Origin: Bradyrhizobium sp. CCBAU 51627
Lineage (GTDB): Bacteria; Pseudomonadota; Alphaproteobacteria; Rhizobiales; Xanthobacteraceae
Reading direction: 5' to 3'
Assembly (NCBI RefSeq): GCF_028128765.1
Contig: NZ_LBJG01000005.1
Span: forward strand, 372,001-436,000
DNA: 64,000 bases
Shown here piece after piece: positions 16,725 through 26,649 of the stretch. Under the pieces are notes generated by a model that saw only the letters and a list, made by a program, of their open reading frames with translations, searched no databases and was not told where the DNA came from. The number at the start of each line of letters is the position of its first letter. Within the stretch, counting starts at the first letter, position 1. A program made the translations under genes and the position numbers.

Positions 16725-19214
16725 TCACTGGAGGCCGGCGGAACTGCTGGCCCCGGTCGAGGTCGCCAGCGTGCGCAGGCCGATCTGGAACATGAACGCG
16801 TGGCTCAGCACGGGCGGCGTCGTGCCCGCGGAATAGCTATACGAAGTTATGTAGTTCGCCGCCAGCACGAAGCAATCGTCGACATAGCCGGCGCCGAGCA
16901 CATATTGGTTGATCTTGTTGGCCTCGAGGTCCCAGCGCGCCGAGCCCGTCACCACCCAGTTGGTCGCGACCTTGATCGAGCCCGAGGTCAGGATGCCCTC
17001 GCGGCGGGTCAGATAACCGAGCTCCGGCTGCGGCGCGTAATTGCCATACATCATGCTGATCGACCAGCGATTGAAGTTGGCACGGCCTTCGGCCTCGAAG
17101 CGCTGGACGTTCCAGGTCTGCTCGTCCATGCGCGAGCGGACGCTGAACGTGTAGGTGCTGTTGGGCGAGTAGGCGACGCTCGCGACGTAGTCGGAGCGGG
17201 GCTTGTCAAGGCCGGAGTCGAGGCCTGTGTTGATGGTGTCCTGCACCGCGTAGGAGTTCAGGCCGAACAGCTGGTAGGACTGCCCGAACAGTACCTTGAC
17301 GGCGCCGCCCTTGTCGAACTGCGTGGTGGCCTGCACGCCGACATTGGCGCGGCCGCCGCCCTCGACGCGGTCGTAGCCGGAGAACTTGTCGACGCTGAAC
17401 AGGTTCGTGGTGTCGAACACCATGCTCTGCGCGTCTTCGTTCGGAAGCTTGCCGGCATAGGTCTCGTTCGGGCGGATGATGATCTGCGCAATCGGCTCGA
17501 TCGTGGTCGAGCCCCAGGGCTGAACGTTGATGAAGGGATAGCGGTATTCGAGGCCGACGGTCGGCATCAGGCGGAATGCCTGGGTGTCGCCGACGGGCAA
17601 ATAGTTCGAGACGCCCGGCTGGTTGGAGACGTCGGAGTTGATCGCATCAGCACGCAGGATCGCGAACGGCGTCCAGATCTCGCCGAACGGATCGGTGTAG
17701 GATTTGCGCCACTGCGCCTCCGCTGTCAGGCGGGTGTAGGTGCCGGGGAAGCCGCGCAGCAGACATCCATTTGGCATGCTGCGTCCGGCCGGGTCGGCCG
17801 AGGCGATCGTACACAGGCCCGAGGTATTGGCCGTCGTCGTGATCGGGTCGAATGCCGCGTCGTTGCGGGTCAGGTTGACGAAATTCGTCTTGTAGGAGAA
17901 CTCGCCGCCGAACACCGGATAGTTGAGCACGTTCGAGTAGTCGATCACGGGATAGACGACCGGGACCTGCTGCTGGTTACCCGAGAAGCTCGTCCAGTAC
18001 ATCGTGCGCGCGTCGAAGAAGCTGCGATTGCCGACGCCGGTCAGATAGAGCTGCGACAGCGCATCCGTCGGCAGATAGAGGAACGAGCCCAAGGGATCGC
18101 GGTACTGCGACAACCGGTAGTCCGAGAAGAAATAGTAGTCGGACATCAGGACGCCGTCCCAACCCCAGACCCACTTGTCGTTGAGCGCAAACTGGCCCTT
18201 GGTGTCGACGGCGCCGCGGAACTGACGGTCGCCGGGTTGGCCGGCGAGGGCGCCGGGGTCGAGCTGGTCGATGCCGTAGACGCGGACCTGATAGGCGCCA
18301 TCCATCAGGCGTTGGCGGAATTCGGCCTGGAACAGCACGCCCTGCCTGGATGTGATGCGCGGGTTGAAGGTCGCGTCCATGTCGGGCGCGATGGCCCAGT
18401 AGAACGGGACTTCGACGCCGTAGCCGAACGGCGTGTTCGAGGTGAAGCCCGGCATCAGAAAGCCGGTCTTGCGCTTCACGGTCGGATCGGGCGTCGAGAA
18501 GTAGGGCATGTAGGCGATCGGCACGCCGAAGAATTCGAGCTGTGCCGTCTCGAAATACAGCATCTTCTCCTGCTGGTCGTGGATGATGCGGGCACCCTTG
18601 ACCTGCCAGAGCGGCGGCTTCTTCGGATCGTCTTTGCACGGCGCGCAGGCCGTGTAGACGCCATTTTCGAACACCGTATAGTTGCCGCTCGAGCGATCGG
18701 CGCGGGTCGCGGCCATGCGGGTTTGATCGGCAGTGTCCACGCGCAGCGAATCGACGAAGCCGTCGCGGTAGTCGTCGGAGAGATCCAGGATCTCGGCATA
18801 GGTGATCTTGCCGTCAGCATCCGTCATGCGGATGTTGCCTTCGGCATGCAGCCGCTTGGTCTTCTGGTCGTAAATGACCCGGTCGGCCTCGACGCTGGTG
18901 CCGTTGTAGAACAGCTGGACGTTGCCGACCGCGGACACGCGCGAATTGTTGTAGTCGTAATCGACTTCGGTGGCCTGCACGAGCATCTGCCCGTCATTGG
19001 CGGCCCTCGGCGGCGCCGGACGCGGCGGCCGCGGATTGTAGGTGAAGCTCTGGGCGGCGGCCGGCGCCACCGCAGCAAGATCCATCATGCCGGCGAGCGA
19101 TACGGTTGCGACAAGCGCGAGCAGGATCTTGCGGACAGACAAACCGCATCCGTTCGCGCGCACGCGAGTGCGCGACGTCCCTCCAGACACGGGTCCTCGA
19201 CGGACGGCAGTCAC
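16725..19214 (-). CDS. lptD: LPS-assembly protein LptD
   Basis: 829 residues. A signal peptide ends near AAVAPAAAQ. Then comes an OstA/LptA-like jellyroll (about 70-190, with VEADRVIYDQKTKRLHAEGN) and the large C-terminal beta-barrel that inserts LPS into the outer leaflet. Cys residues in YTACAPCKDD and near CTIASADP and GCLL are candidates for disulfides. The GTG at 19214 shares a base with the lptG stop and has GGAGG 9 bases upstream, so it is preferred to the earlier in-frame ATG. Partner of the adjacent LptFG complex. Confidence 0.94.
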   Translation of the reverse strand: MTAVRRGPVSGGTSRTRVRANGCGLSVRKILLALVATVSLAGMMDLAAVAPAAAQSFTYNPRPPRPAPPRAANDGQMLVQATEVDYDYNNSRVSAVGNVQLFYNGTSVEADRVIYDQKTKRLHAEGNIRMTDADGKITYAEILDLSDDYRDGFVDSLRVDTADQTRMAATRADRSSGNYTVFENGVYTACAPCKDDPKKPPLWQVKGARIIHDQQEKMLYFETAQLEFFGVPIAYMPYFSTPDPTVKRKTGFLMPGFTSNTPFGYGVEVPFYWAIAPDMDATFNPRITSRQGVLFQAEFRQRLMDGAYQVRVYGIDQLDPGALAGQPGDRQFRGAVDTKGQFALNDKWVWGWDGVLMSDYYFFSDYRLSQYRDPLGSFLYLPTDALSQLYLTGVGNRSFFDARTMYWTSFSGNQQQVPVVYPVIDYSNVLNYPVFGGEFSYKTNFVNLTRNDAAFDPITTTANTSGLCTIASADPAGRSMPNGCLLRGFPGTYTRLTAEAQWRKSYTDPFGEIWTPFAILRADAINSDVSNQPGVSNYLPVGDTQAFRLMPTVGLEYRYPFINVQPWGSTTIEPIAQIIIRPNETYAGKLPNEDAQSMVFDTTNLFSVDKFSGYDRVEGGGRANVGVQATTQFDKGGAVKVLFGQSYQLFGLNSYAVQDTINTGLDSGLDKPRSDYVASVAYSPNSTYTFSVRSRMDEQTWNVQRFEAEGRANFNRWSISMMYGNYAPQPELGYLTRREGILTSGSIKVATNWVVTGSARWDLEANKINQYVLGAGYVDDCFVLAANYITSYSYSAGTTPPVLSHAFMFQIGLRTLATSTGASSSAGLQ

Positions 19215-20311
19215 TAACCGTCCTCCTGGTACAGCAAGGCCAAAAAGCCGGTGAGGCCGCCCACCACTACGGGCAACCACGCCGCAGCGATCGGATGCAT
19301 CAACTCAGCCTTGCTCAAGTCTTCAGTCACTTTCGACAGCACGTAGAGCAGAAAGCCTGCGCCCACGCCACTCAAAACCATCTTCTGTACGCCGCCCATC
19401 CGGAAGAAGCGCAGCGACACGGAAGCCGCGAGCATCACCATGGCGGCGAGCAAAAACGGCTGTGCCAGCAGCTTGTGATACTGGAGTCGATATCCCGCTG
19501 TCGCGAACCCCGAGCTCTCGGACGAGCGGATGTAGCTCGGTAGTTGCCAAAAGGACACAGTCTCGGGTGTGGAAAAGCTGTTGCGAACCTGTGCCTCGGT
19601 CAACGTCGTCGGAATCTCCAGGCGCGCCTGGTCGACCGGGGGCGCGTCGAGCGTGAAGCGGCGGACGCCCTTGAACAGCCAATGGCCGGCCTCCAGCGTC
19701 GCCTCGCGCGCCTCGATCCGCTCCTTGAAGTGCTGCTCTGTATCAAAGCGGAACAGGGTGAGCCCCGTCAGCCGGACGCCCTGCTGCTCGCTGCGCGCGG
19801 CGTTGATGATGGTCTGGCCATCGCTGGTCACCTGGTTGAGCCAGAAGCCCGAGGCGTCCTGGATGCCGCCGCCGGGCGCCGAGCCGAACAGCTCGGCTTC
19901 CATGCGCTTGGAGAGCTCGCGCAAATTGGCCGACATCGGATTGTAGGCGACGGTGGCGATCACCCCGATCAAGAGCGCGCTGCCGAGCGCCGGCGAGATG
20001 AACTGCCAGGCCGAGATGCCGGCGGCGCGCGCGACCACCAGCTCGAGCCGACGGGAGAGGGCGAGATAGCAGGTCATGGCGCCGATCAGCATGCAGAACG
20101 GCGTCAGCTTCTCCAGAAGCTGCGGTACCCTGAATAGCGAGGTCTCGGCCACCATGATCGCGGAGGCGGATGTGAGGCCTGAGGTCTTGCGCACCATCTC
20201 GATGTAATCGACCAGCACCAGCAGGAGGAAAATGCTCGCGAACACGCCGAGTGCGGCGACCACGAAGCGGCCGGCGAAATAGCGCCCGAGCGTGTTGGTG
20301 AGCATGCTCAT
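19214..20311 (-). CDS. lptG: LPS export ABC transporter permease LptG
   Basis: A 365-residue YjgP/YjgQ family permease with six transmembrane helices, three at each end, around a periplasmic beta-jellyroll domain. With LptF and the LptB ATPase (not in this window) it extracts LPS from the inner membrane. It is told from LptF by order and by its N terminus LTNTLGRYFAGRF. It is coupled to lptF by a 4-base overlap and to lptD by a 1-base overlap. Confidence 0.93.
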   Translation of the reverse strand: MSMLTNTLGRYFAGRFVVAALGVFASIFLLLVLVDYIEMVRKTSGLTSASAIMVAETSLFRVPQLLEKLTPFCMLIGAMTCYLALSRRLELVVARAAGISAWQFISPALGSALLIGVIATVAYNPMSANLRELSKRMEAELFGSAPGGGIQDASGFWLNQVTSDGQTIINAARSEQQGVRLTGLTLFRFDTEQHFKERIEAREATLEAGHWLFKGVRRFTLDAPPVDQARLEIPTTLTEAQVRNSFSTPETVSFWQLPSYIRSSESSGFATAGYRLQYHKLLAQPFLLAAMVMLAASVSLRFFRMGGVQKMVLSGVGAGFLLYVLSKVTEDLSKAELMHPIAAAWLPVVVGGLTGFLALLYQEDG

Positions 20312-21477
20312 GCAGTGGCCGGCCGTCCGAACAGCCGCGCGATACGCGCGTTCGACCTATTGATGGTCTCCATGAGACCGGGCGGCGGCTCGACCACGAT
20401 GCCGCCGACGATCATCCATAGCCCAACGGCGATGGCGCCGAAGACCATCGCGTACTGGACCAGCACCGGGCCCGATGATTTCACGGCCATGACCGAGCAG
20501 GCGAAGCCGGCCATGCGCAGGCCGAACACCGCAAGGATCGAGGAGCCGATCGAGAAGTTGCGGCTCTGGCGAGTCGTGCGCGGCGCGCCCAGGAAGGCGA
20601 AGGTCAGCACGGCAAAGGCAAACGGATAAATCGGCGCCAGCAGGCTGTCATGCAGCGCCGAGCGGAACTGGCCGGGGATCTGCTTGTAGACCGGGTCGTC
20701 CTCGGATGGCGACAACAGCTCCCAGAGGTAGCGCTCGCGAATGCCGAGGGTGACGTCGTGGCCCTGGTTGCCGAACTTCGACATATCGAAGCCATACCGG
20801 CCGAACGCCACCAGCGCAGGGTCGCGCTTGCCGGCCTCGAAGCGCTGCAGATTGCCGTCCTTGAGTACCAGGAACGATCCGTTCTCGTTCTTCACGACCT
20901 CGCCGTGCTCGGCGACGATCGAGACGCGCTCGTTCGGGTCGCGGCGGTCGTCGATGAAGATGCCGGCGAGAATGCCGCCGGGCAGCCGCTCGCGGATCCG
21001 GATCGTGAGATTCTTGTCGAGCTGGGCGAAGCGGCCCGGCTGCAGGATGTTGGTGAGCACGTCGGCGGTGATTTCGGCGTCCCACTGCTTGATCCGCCGC
21101 ATGCCGTCGGGCGCGAGATAGGCCGCGATGAAGGCGACCAGCAGCGCCACGACGCAGGTGGCGTAGAAGAACGGATAGAACAGCCGGAATGGCGAGAAGC
21201 CGGCCGCATTCATCACGATGATCTCGGAATCGGTCGCGAGCTTGTTCAGCGTGTGCGAGATCGCGATCATCAGCGCGATCGGCGAGATGATCAGCACCAG
21301 CGCCGGGATCACGAGACTGGTGATGCCGAGGAAGGTCATGATGGTCTGACCCTGGCTCGTCATCAGGTCGATGCCGCGCAACGCCTGCGTAATCCAGATC
21401 ACGCCGGTGAGGCTGACCAGGACGAGCGCAAACGACGCCAGCGTCGTGCGGAAAATATACCTGTCGATCGACCCCAT
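20308..21477 (-). CDS. lptF: LPS export ABC transporter permease LptF
   Basis: A 389-residue YjgP/YjgQ permease beginning MGSIDRYIFRTTLASF, with the conserved helix-2 segment SEIIVMNAAGFSPFR near 82-97 and a central periplasmic domain. It is the first gene of the minus-strand run lptF-lptG-lptD-surA-like-pdxA-rsmA, whose junctions are all overlaps or short, so one promoter in the 21478-21815 gap probably drives all six. Confidence 0.93.
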   Translation of the reverse strand: MGSIDRYIFRTTLASFALVLVSLTGVIWITQALRGIDLMTSQGQTIMTFLGITSLVIPALVLIISPIALMIAISHTLNKLATDSEIIVMNAAGFSPFRLFYPFFYATCVVALLVAFIAAYLAPDGMRRIKQWDAEITADVLTNILQPGRFAQLDKNLTIRIRERLPGGILAGIFIDDRRDPNERVSIVAEHGEVVKNENGSFLVLKDGNLQRFEAGKRDPALVAFGRYGFDMSKFGNQGHDVTLGIRERYLWELLSPSEDDPVYKQIPGQFRSALHDSLLAPIYPFAFAVLTFAFLGAPRTTRQSRNFSIGSSILAVFGLRMAGFACSVMAVKSSGPVLVQYAMVFGAIAVGLWMIVGGIVVEPPPGLMETINRSNARIARLFGRPATA

Positions 21478-21815
21478 GCACTACCGCACGAATCCCACCA
21501 AGACCCCAATGCGCTCCGGAATTCGGACTCGCCGGCCAATCCCTGACAGGGATCCCCAAGGCCGGCCAATCACCTCTTGCGGAGGCTTACCTTCCAACTA
21601 CCATCCCTTTGATCCATCAACAAAATGGCTGACCCATGGCACCCTCAATATATGGTTAATATTTCCCCCAATGTGGCGTCCCGGCCACGGGCGGTGCTTG
21701 GCATCGACCGCACCTCTGGCCCATAGTGGGAAGAGAGACTGAATCGCCGTTCAGCTCCGGTCTGTGACCGGATCCGTTGTTTGGCAAAAAGCCCCATGTT
21801 TTTGAGGAGTTAGCT
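21478..21815. other. Divergent promoter region lptF/pepA
   Basis: 338 bases between divergent operons. There is a direct repeat of CGGCCAATC at about 21533 and 21564, and an AT-rich patch near 21646-21664. I see no convincing -35/-10 pair and no gene. Confidence 0.5.
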
Positions 21816-23315
21816 ATGTCCGATGCCATCAAGGTCGGCTTTGTCCCGTTGGCTTCTGCCGCCCGTGGCATTCTGGTCGTGTTCTGTGACGAGGCTCTGA
21901 AGGTCGGCCCGGCGACGGCCAAGGCGCTCGGCGGGGCAGGCGAACTCGTGAAGCGGGCGGCGGCTGCGGCCTCATTTAAAGGCAAGAGCGGCACGGTCCT
22001 GGATATTCTGGCCCCCGAGGGGCTGAAGAGCGAGCGCCTGATCGTGATCGGTACCGGCAAGTCCTCCAGCCTGAAGGGCAACGACTTCCTTAGATTCGGC
22101 GGCCTGGCGGCCAGCAAGCTCAAGGCCGGCGCCGCGACCATGACGATCGTGGCCGAACTCGCCACCGGAGCCATGAGCAGCGAGCAGGCCGTTGCGATTG
22201 CCTCGGGTGTGCGCCTGCGCGCCTACAAGTTCGACCGCTACAAGACCAGGAAGAAGGACGGCGAGGAGGGCGCCTTGCGCGCCGATGTTTCGCTCGCGGT
22301 CGGCGATGCGGCCGCGGCGAAGAAGGCCTTTTCTTCGGCAGCAGCGGTCGTCGATGGCGTCATCATCGCCCGCAATCTCGTCAACGAGCCGCCGAACGTG
22401 CTGTACCCCGAGGAGTTCGCCCGCCGCGCAGGCCTGCTGCGCAAGCTCGGCGTTCGAATCGAGGTGCTCGACGTCAAGGCGATGCAGAAGCTCGGTATGG
22501 GCGCGCTGCTCGGCGTCGGCCAGGGCTCGGCGCGGCCGAGCCGCACCGTGATCATGCGCTGGGACGGCGCTAAGAAAGGCGAGGCGCCCGTCGCCTTCGT
22601 CGGCAAGGGCGTGTGCTTCGACACCGGCGGCATCTCGATCAAGCCGGCCGGCAGCATGGAGGACATGAAGGGCGATATGGGCGGTGCGGCCTGCGTCGTC
22701 GGCTTGATGCACGCGCTCGCGGCCCGCAAGGCCAAGGCCAACGTGGTCGGCGCCATCGGCCTGGTCGAGAACATGCCCGACGGCAACGCGCAGCGGCCGG
22801 GCGACATCGTCACCTCGATGTCGGGCCAGACCATCGAAATCATCAACACCGACGCGGAAGGCCGCCTGGTGCTGGCCGACCTGCTCTGGTACGTCGCCAA
22901 GAAGATCAAGCCGAAATTCATGGTGGATCTGGCGACCCTGACCGGCGCGATCATGGTTGCGCTCGGCACCGAACATGCTGGCATGTTCACCAACAATGAC
23001 GAACTCGCCGAACGCCTGCTGACGGCCGGCATCGAGGTCGGCGAGAAGGTCTGGCGCATGCCGCTCGGCCCCGAATACGACAAGCTGATCGATTCCCAGT
23101 TTGCCGACATGAAAAACACGGGTGGCCGGCACGGCGGCTCGATCACCGCCGCGCAGTTCCTGCAGCGCTTCGTCGATGGCACGCCCTGGGCGCATCTCGA
23201 CATCGCCGGCACCGCGATGGGCGCGCCCAAGACCGACATCAATCAGAGCTGGGGGTCCGGCTACGGCGTTCGTTTGCTGGATCGCCTGGTGGCGGATCAT
23301 TACGAGCGCAAATGA
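21816..23315 (+). CDS. pepA: Leucyl aminopeptidase
   Basis: 499 residues of M17 family. The C-terminal catalytic half contains the signature [12 protein letters not shown] near 345 and the metal-binding segments [15 protein letters not shown] near 263-278. It is a cytosolic, hexameric, two-metal peptidase that removes N-terminal residues. TTTGAGGAG lies just before the ATG at 21816; a longer frame from 21777 is not supported. The stop overlaps the holC start by ATGA. Confidence 0.95.
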   Translation: MSDAIKVGFVPLASAARGILVVFCDEALKVGPATAKALGGAGELVKRAAAAASFKGKSGTVLDILAPEGLKSERLIVIGTGKSSSLKGNDFLRFGGLAASKLKAGAATMTIVAELATGAMSSEQAVAIASGVRLRAYKFDRYKTRKKDGEEGALRADVSLAVGDAAAAKKAFSSAAAVVDGVIIARNLVNEPPNVLYPEEFARRAGLLRKLGVRIEVLDVKAMQKLGMGALLGVGQGSARPSRTVIMRWDGAKKGEAPVAFVGKGVCFDTGGISIKPAGSMEDMKGDMGGAACVVGLMHALAARKAKANVVGAIGLVENMPDGNAQRPGDIVTSMSGQTIEIINTDAEGRLVLADLLWYVAKKIKPKFMVDLATLTGAIMVALGTEHAGMFTNNDELAERLLTAGIEVGEKVWRMPLGPEYDKLIDSQFADMKNTGGRHGGSITAAQFLQRFVDGTPWAHLDIAGTAMGAPKTDINQSWGSGYGVRLLDRLVADHYERK

Positions 23316-23764
23316 CGGAAGTGCTGTTTTACCATCTGCAAAACATGACGGTAGAGAATGTCTTGCCGCCGCTTCTCGAGAAATCGCTCGAGCGCGGCTG
23401 GCGCGTCGTGGTGCAGTCGACCTCGCTGGAGCGCGCCGATGCGCTCGACGCGCATCTGTGGACCTACCGTGACGATTCCTTCTTGCCGCATGCCACATGG
23501 CGCGTGAACGATGTGGCCGAGCAGCCGATCGTGCTGGCGATCGAGGCGAACAATCCGAACGGGGCCAATGTCCGCTTCCTGGTCGACAACGCTGCATTGC
23601 CGGAGGACGCGGAGGCCTATGAGCGCATGGTGCTGCTGTTCAACGGCGACGATCCGGATGCGCTTGCGGCCGCCCGCAGCACTTGGACGGATTGCAGGAC
23701 GCGCGGATTTGAGGTCACCTATTGGCAGGCCGACGAGCGGGGCCGGTGGCAGCGTCGGAATTAG
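23312..23764 (+). CDS. holC: DNA polymerase III subunit chi
   Basis: 150 residues. HolC links the clamp loader to single-strand binding protein. Family features visible are [19 protein letters not shown] at the N terminus, [16 protein letters not shown] near 48, and the Rossmann-like second half ending [11 protein letters not shown]. It overlaps pepA by 4 bases, the usual pairing in alphaproteobacteria. Confidence 0.94.
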   Translation: MTEVLFYHLQNMTVENVLPPLLEKSLERGWRVVVQSTSLERADALDAHLWTYRDDSFLPHATWRVNDVAEQPIVLAIEANNPNGANVRFLVDNAALPEDAEAYERMVLLFNGDDPDALAAARSTWTDCRTRGFEVTYWQADERGRWQRRN

Positions 23765-23869
23765 CGCCTTTCGCAATTAATGATAATTTGGACTTTCTCG
23801 GGCAGATTGGTTTCGGCCACCTTCGTGCCGCAAAGTGGTGTTGGGACAATCGCTTAGGGCGGCTCCTTC

Positions 23870-24427
23870 ATGCGGGGAATTTGGTATATCGTGCGACATC
23901 AAAAGCTTCCAAAGTCGCTCATAGTTGCGCTGACCGCTGTTGCGCCGCTGATCGCGGGGTGCTCGGCTGGCGCCGATCTGCTGTCCAAGGACGCCGAATG
24001 GTTCAACAAGCCGAGCCGCCTGTTCATCAAGAACATCTCGATCGAGTCGCCGCCGCTGACCCCCGACAAGCCGGTGGCCCCCGAGGATCTCGTCAGCGCC
24101 GACGGCGCTTGCCCGGGCATGGCACCGCCGCCGGGACCTGCCGACGCTAATGCGTCGACCACGGCGCCGGCGCCCGTGGGCGGCACGGTCGCGCTCGGTC
24201 ACACCGAATGCGACGTGGTGCGCGGCATTGGCGCGCCCTCGAACGTCAATCTTTCCAGCGATGCCGCAGGCCGCCGTGTGGCGGTGGTCACCTGGACCAC
24301 CGGCCCGCGCGCCGGCATCTACACCTTCACGTCGGGCCGCCTGTCCGCCATTGAGGGCAATCCCGAGCCGCCGCCGGCGCCGAAGGTGGTGAAGCCGAAA
24401 GCGAAGGCGAAGAAGAAGGCGGCGTAA
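23870..24427 (+). CDS. Hypothetical lipoprotein
   Basis: 185 residues. A signal peptide ends in the lipobox LIAGC, with the lipidated Cys near residue 27. Two short polar linkers flank a small domain containing LGHTECDVVRGIGAPSNVNL and TGPRAGIYTFTSGRL. This resembles the SmpA/OmlA fold of BamE, with G-T/S-x-x-x-V-x-x-x-x-G-x-P spacing, but the resemblance is loose. The Lys/Ala-rich tail is low complexity. It probably sits on the inner face of the outer membrane. It converges with the methyltransferase gene. Confidence 0.78.
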   Translation: MRGIWYIVRHQKLPKSLIVALTAVAPLIAGCSAGADLLSKDAEWFNKPSRLFIKNISIESPPLTPDKPVAPEDLVSADGACPGMAPPPGPADANASTTAPAPVGGTVALGHTECDVVRGIGAPSNVNLSSDAAGRRVAVVTWTTGPRAGIYTFTSGRLSAIEGNPEPPPAPKVVKPKAKAKKKAA

Positions 24428-24505
24428 CGTGTCGGCGGCTTTCCGCTTTTGCGAGGACCAGCTTCGGCTGTCGACGCGATCAACCGCGCGCGATCAGCTT
24501 GAGCG

Positions 24506-25294
24506 TCAAACAGCTTTGCGGCCCTTGATCGCAGTCGCCGAGGCATGAACGGTGATCTCGCCACTCGCGCTCGCCGGCAATCGCGCCTGGAGCCGGCGCT
24601 TGAGCTCCGCGCCGTCGGCTTGCGATAGCTTGCCAACGATTCCACTCGGGCTGCTCACGGCCATGGACAGCCAGTAATCGTCGAAGTCGGCGAATGTCCG
24701 CTCGACCACCAGCTCGCGGGTTTCAACATCGCGCAGACCAAGCTCCGTCCAGAGTGCCTTGAGCATCTCGAAACGAGATATGTCTGCACTCGGTGGACGC
24801 GCTGCGGGGATGCCAAGGGCATCCAGCTCTTCCCACAGCGGCTGCGTCGGTGTGCCTCCCCGCACAATATCCCACGTATAGGACGCGACCATGCCGCCGG
24901 GCTTGGTGACGCGAACCATTTCCGCGGCGCCCTTGCGCGGGTCGGGGACGAAGAACAGCACCAGTGCCATCACCGCAACGTCAAAGCGATTGGCATCATA
25001 GGGAACGGCCATCGCATCGCCAATAGATAGCTCGACCTGCTTTGCGGCGAACTTTTGCCGCGCCGTTGCGATCTGCGCGTCGGATGGATCGATCGCGCAG
25101 ACGGACGAAGGGGCGGATTTCGCAAGAACGAGCTCGGTGAACGCACCGTTCCCGGCACCGATATCCGCCCAAGCCAGCCCAGGGCGTATAGCCAGCCAGT
25201 CGAGGAACAGCGTCCCGGCCGATCGGCTCCACGGCGCCATGAAGCGCTCGTAAGCCGCACCGTCGGTGAACTTGATCGGTTCGGGTGACGACAT
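24506..25294 (-). CDS. Class I SAM-dependent methyltransferase
   Basis: 262 residues. The SAM-binding glycine motif is ADIGAGNGAFTELVL near 42-56, followed by the acidic residue in CAIDPSDAQ and by VMALVLFFVPDPRKGAAEM, the usual Methyltransf_11 order. The substrate is unknown. The start at 25294 is preferred to 25327 because GGGGGAGA is placed upstream of it. No operon partner. Confidence 0.85.
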   Translation of the reverse strand: MSSPEPIKFTDGAAYERFMAPWSRSAGTLFLDWLAIRPGLAWADIGAGNGAFTELVLAKSAPSSVCAIDPSDAQIATARQKFAAKQVELSIGDAMAVPYDANRFDVAVMALVLFFVPDPRKGAAEMVRVTKPGGMVASYTWDIVRGGTPTQPLWEELDALGIPAARPPSADISRFEMLKALWTELGLRDVETRELVVERTFADFDDYWLSMAVSSPSGIVGKLSQADGAELKRRLQARLPASASGEITVHASATAIKGRKAV

Positions 25295-25599
25295 CGCTCG
25301 ATCTCCCCCAAATTTGGCTGTTCTCAATATGCTTCGGTGAAAATATCGCCTGCACTTACTATAGCACGAAGTCGCGTGATGAGCGACGTCTCGCAGCCCA
25401 CGCGGAGATAGCCCCGCTCGACGAGGCCTGAGCGAGCGTCTCGTCTCGTCTTCGAGATCACCGATTTCAGCGGTCTCCTCAGGATGAGGCTAAGCAGTAC
25501 CGCGCACGAGCTCCAAACCCTGCCGGCGCAAATCTGTCCCCGACGCTACTCATGGTGGCTGCCGAAGGCGGGTACGTAAAGTACAACAAGTCTCTGGCA
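25295..25599. other. Intergenic region with possible degraded repeat
   Basis: About 300 bases without a supported gene. The segment at roughly 25430-25495 (GAGCGTCTCG ... CTCCTCAGGATGAGG) looks like a decayed copy of an interspersed palindromic repeat that I recall from Bradyrhizobium genomes. This rests on memory only. Confidence 0.3.
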
Positions 25600-26520
25600 T
25601 CAGACCTGACGATCGCTTTTCGCAATATGCTGCCAGAACGCCTCCGCGGCTTTCGCCAGGCGGAGCTTCGGCCGGAAGACGTGGATTTCGATCGGCACAT
25701 ACCATTCCTCGCCACCCGCTGCGACGATCTCGCCGGAGGCGAGCTGATCGGCGATCAGGCTTTCCGGCAGCCACGCCATGCCGCGGCCGGCCTGGACCAT
25801 CGTCACCAGCAATTTTGCGAGGTGAGATGTAAAGCTCGTGCGTAAATTCGCGTGCAAAGGCGAGGTCGCGCGCACCGCTTCGAGGATTCGTCCCATGCCC
25901 GATTCCGGGCGGAAGCTCAGGAACGGGACCGGCGCATCGTCCGTTCCCGGAAGCCGGAAGCGAGGCCTGCGGCTCCGATTTGAAACCGGCACTGAAGCTG
26001 GAATGAGTCTGTCATCGCCGACACGCAGCGAGCGAAAATGCGACGGCGCCAACGCCGTGGCCGCCGCCGGATGATAGTGACACAGCAGGAAATGCGCGTC
26101 CCCCGCCAGCAGGATGCGTTCGCAGGCCTCCATATGATTGGCGACGAGTTGCACGTTGGGAACGAACGCCAGCTCGGTCTCGATGCCGCGCAGCCAGTCG
26201 GGAAAGAAGGTTAGCGACAAGGCATTGGTCGAGGCGAACTTCAAGACGTCGGATGCGCCGCGGGCCCGCTCCTGCGCATCCAGGCGGCCGGCCGCGAGCC
26301 GGCGCAGCACGTCTTCGGCCGTCTCGCGAAAGCCTTCACCGGCCGGCGTCAGATTGACGCTGTGCGTGGTGCGATCCAGCAGCGGCGCGCCGGTCCAGAC
26401 CTCGAGCGCCTGGATCCTGCGGCTCAGCGCGGGCTGCGAGCAGTTGCGTTGCTCGGCCGCCCGCGAAAAGCTGCGCGTGCTCGCCACCGCGATGAAATCG
26501 TGCAGCCAGTTGATCTCCAT
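25600..26520 (-). CDS. LysR family transcriptional regulator
   Basis: 306 residues. The winged helix-turn-helix is at residues 1-60: INWLHDFIAVASTRSFSRAA, then SQPALSRRIQALE. A periplasmic-binding-like effector domain follows. It is divergent from the leuC-like operon, and a perfect palindrome lies between the two starts at 26553-26571, so it most likely controls that operon and itself. LysR regulators usually sense the substrate or an intermediate of the pathway. Confidence 0.9.
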   Translation of the reverse strand: MEINWLHDFIAVASTRSFSRAAEQRNCSQPALSRRIQALEVWTGAPLLDRTTHSVNLTPAGEGFRETAEDVLRRLAAGRLDAQERARGASDVLKFASTNALSLTFFPDWLRGIETELAFVPNVQLVANHMEACERILLAGDAHFLLCHYHPAAATALAPSHFRSLRVGDDRLIPASVPVSNRSRRPRFRLPGTDDAPVPFLSFRPESGMGRILEAVRATSPLHANLRTSFTSHLAKLLVTMVQAGRGMAWLPESLIADQLASGEIVAAGGEEWYVPIEIHVFRPKLRLAKAAEAFWQHIAKSDRQV

Positions 26521-26552
26521 CTCACGGCCCTCCCGACACGAACAAGAATTGC

Positions 26553-26571
26553 TTATGCACAATGTGCATAA
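26553..26571. promoter_or_regulatory. LysR-type operator (palindrome with T-N11-A)
   Basis: TTATGCAC-AAT-GTGCATAA is a perfect 8-bp inverted repeat with a 3-bp centre. It contains the T-N11-A pattern of LysR sites (26556 to 26568). It lies 32 bases before the LysR start and 78 before the leuC-like start. Confidence 0.7.
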
Positions 26572-26649
26572 CGATATCAGAACGCGACATTGGATTTCCA
26601 GTGTCGTGGGCGGCACCGTGCGGCGAGATTTTCTCCGGGGGAAAGCGCA

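Noticed and set aside
16800..19217. 805-codon open frame on the plus strand opposite lptD
   Set aside because: It lies entirely antisense to a complete lptD, is Arg/His/Glu/Val-rich as expected of a GC-rich mirror frame, and has no domains.
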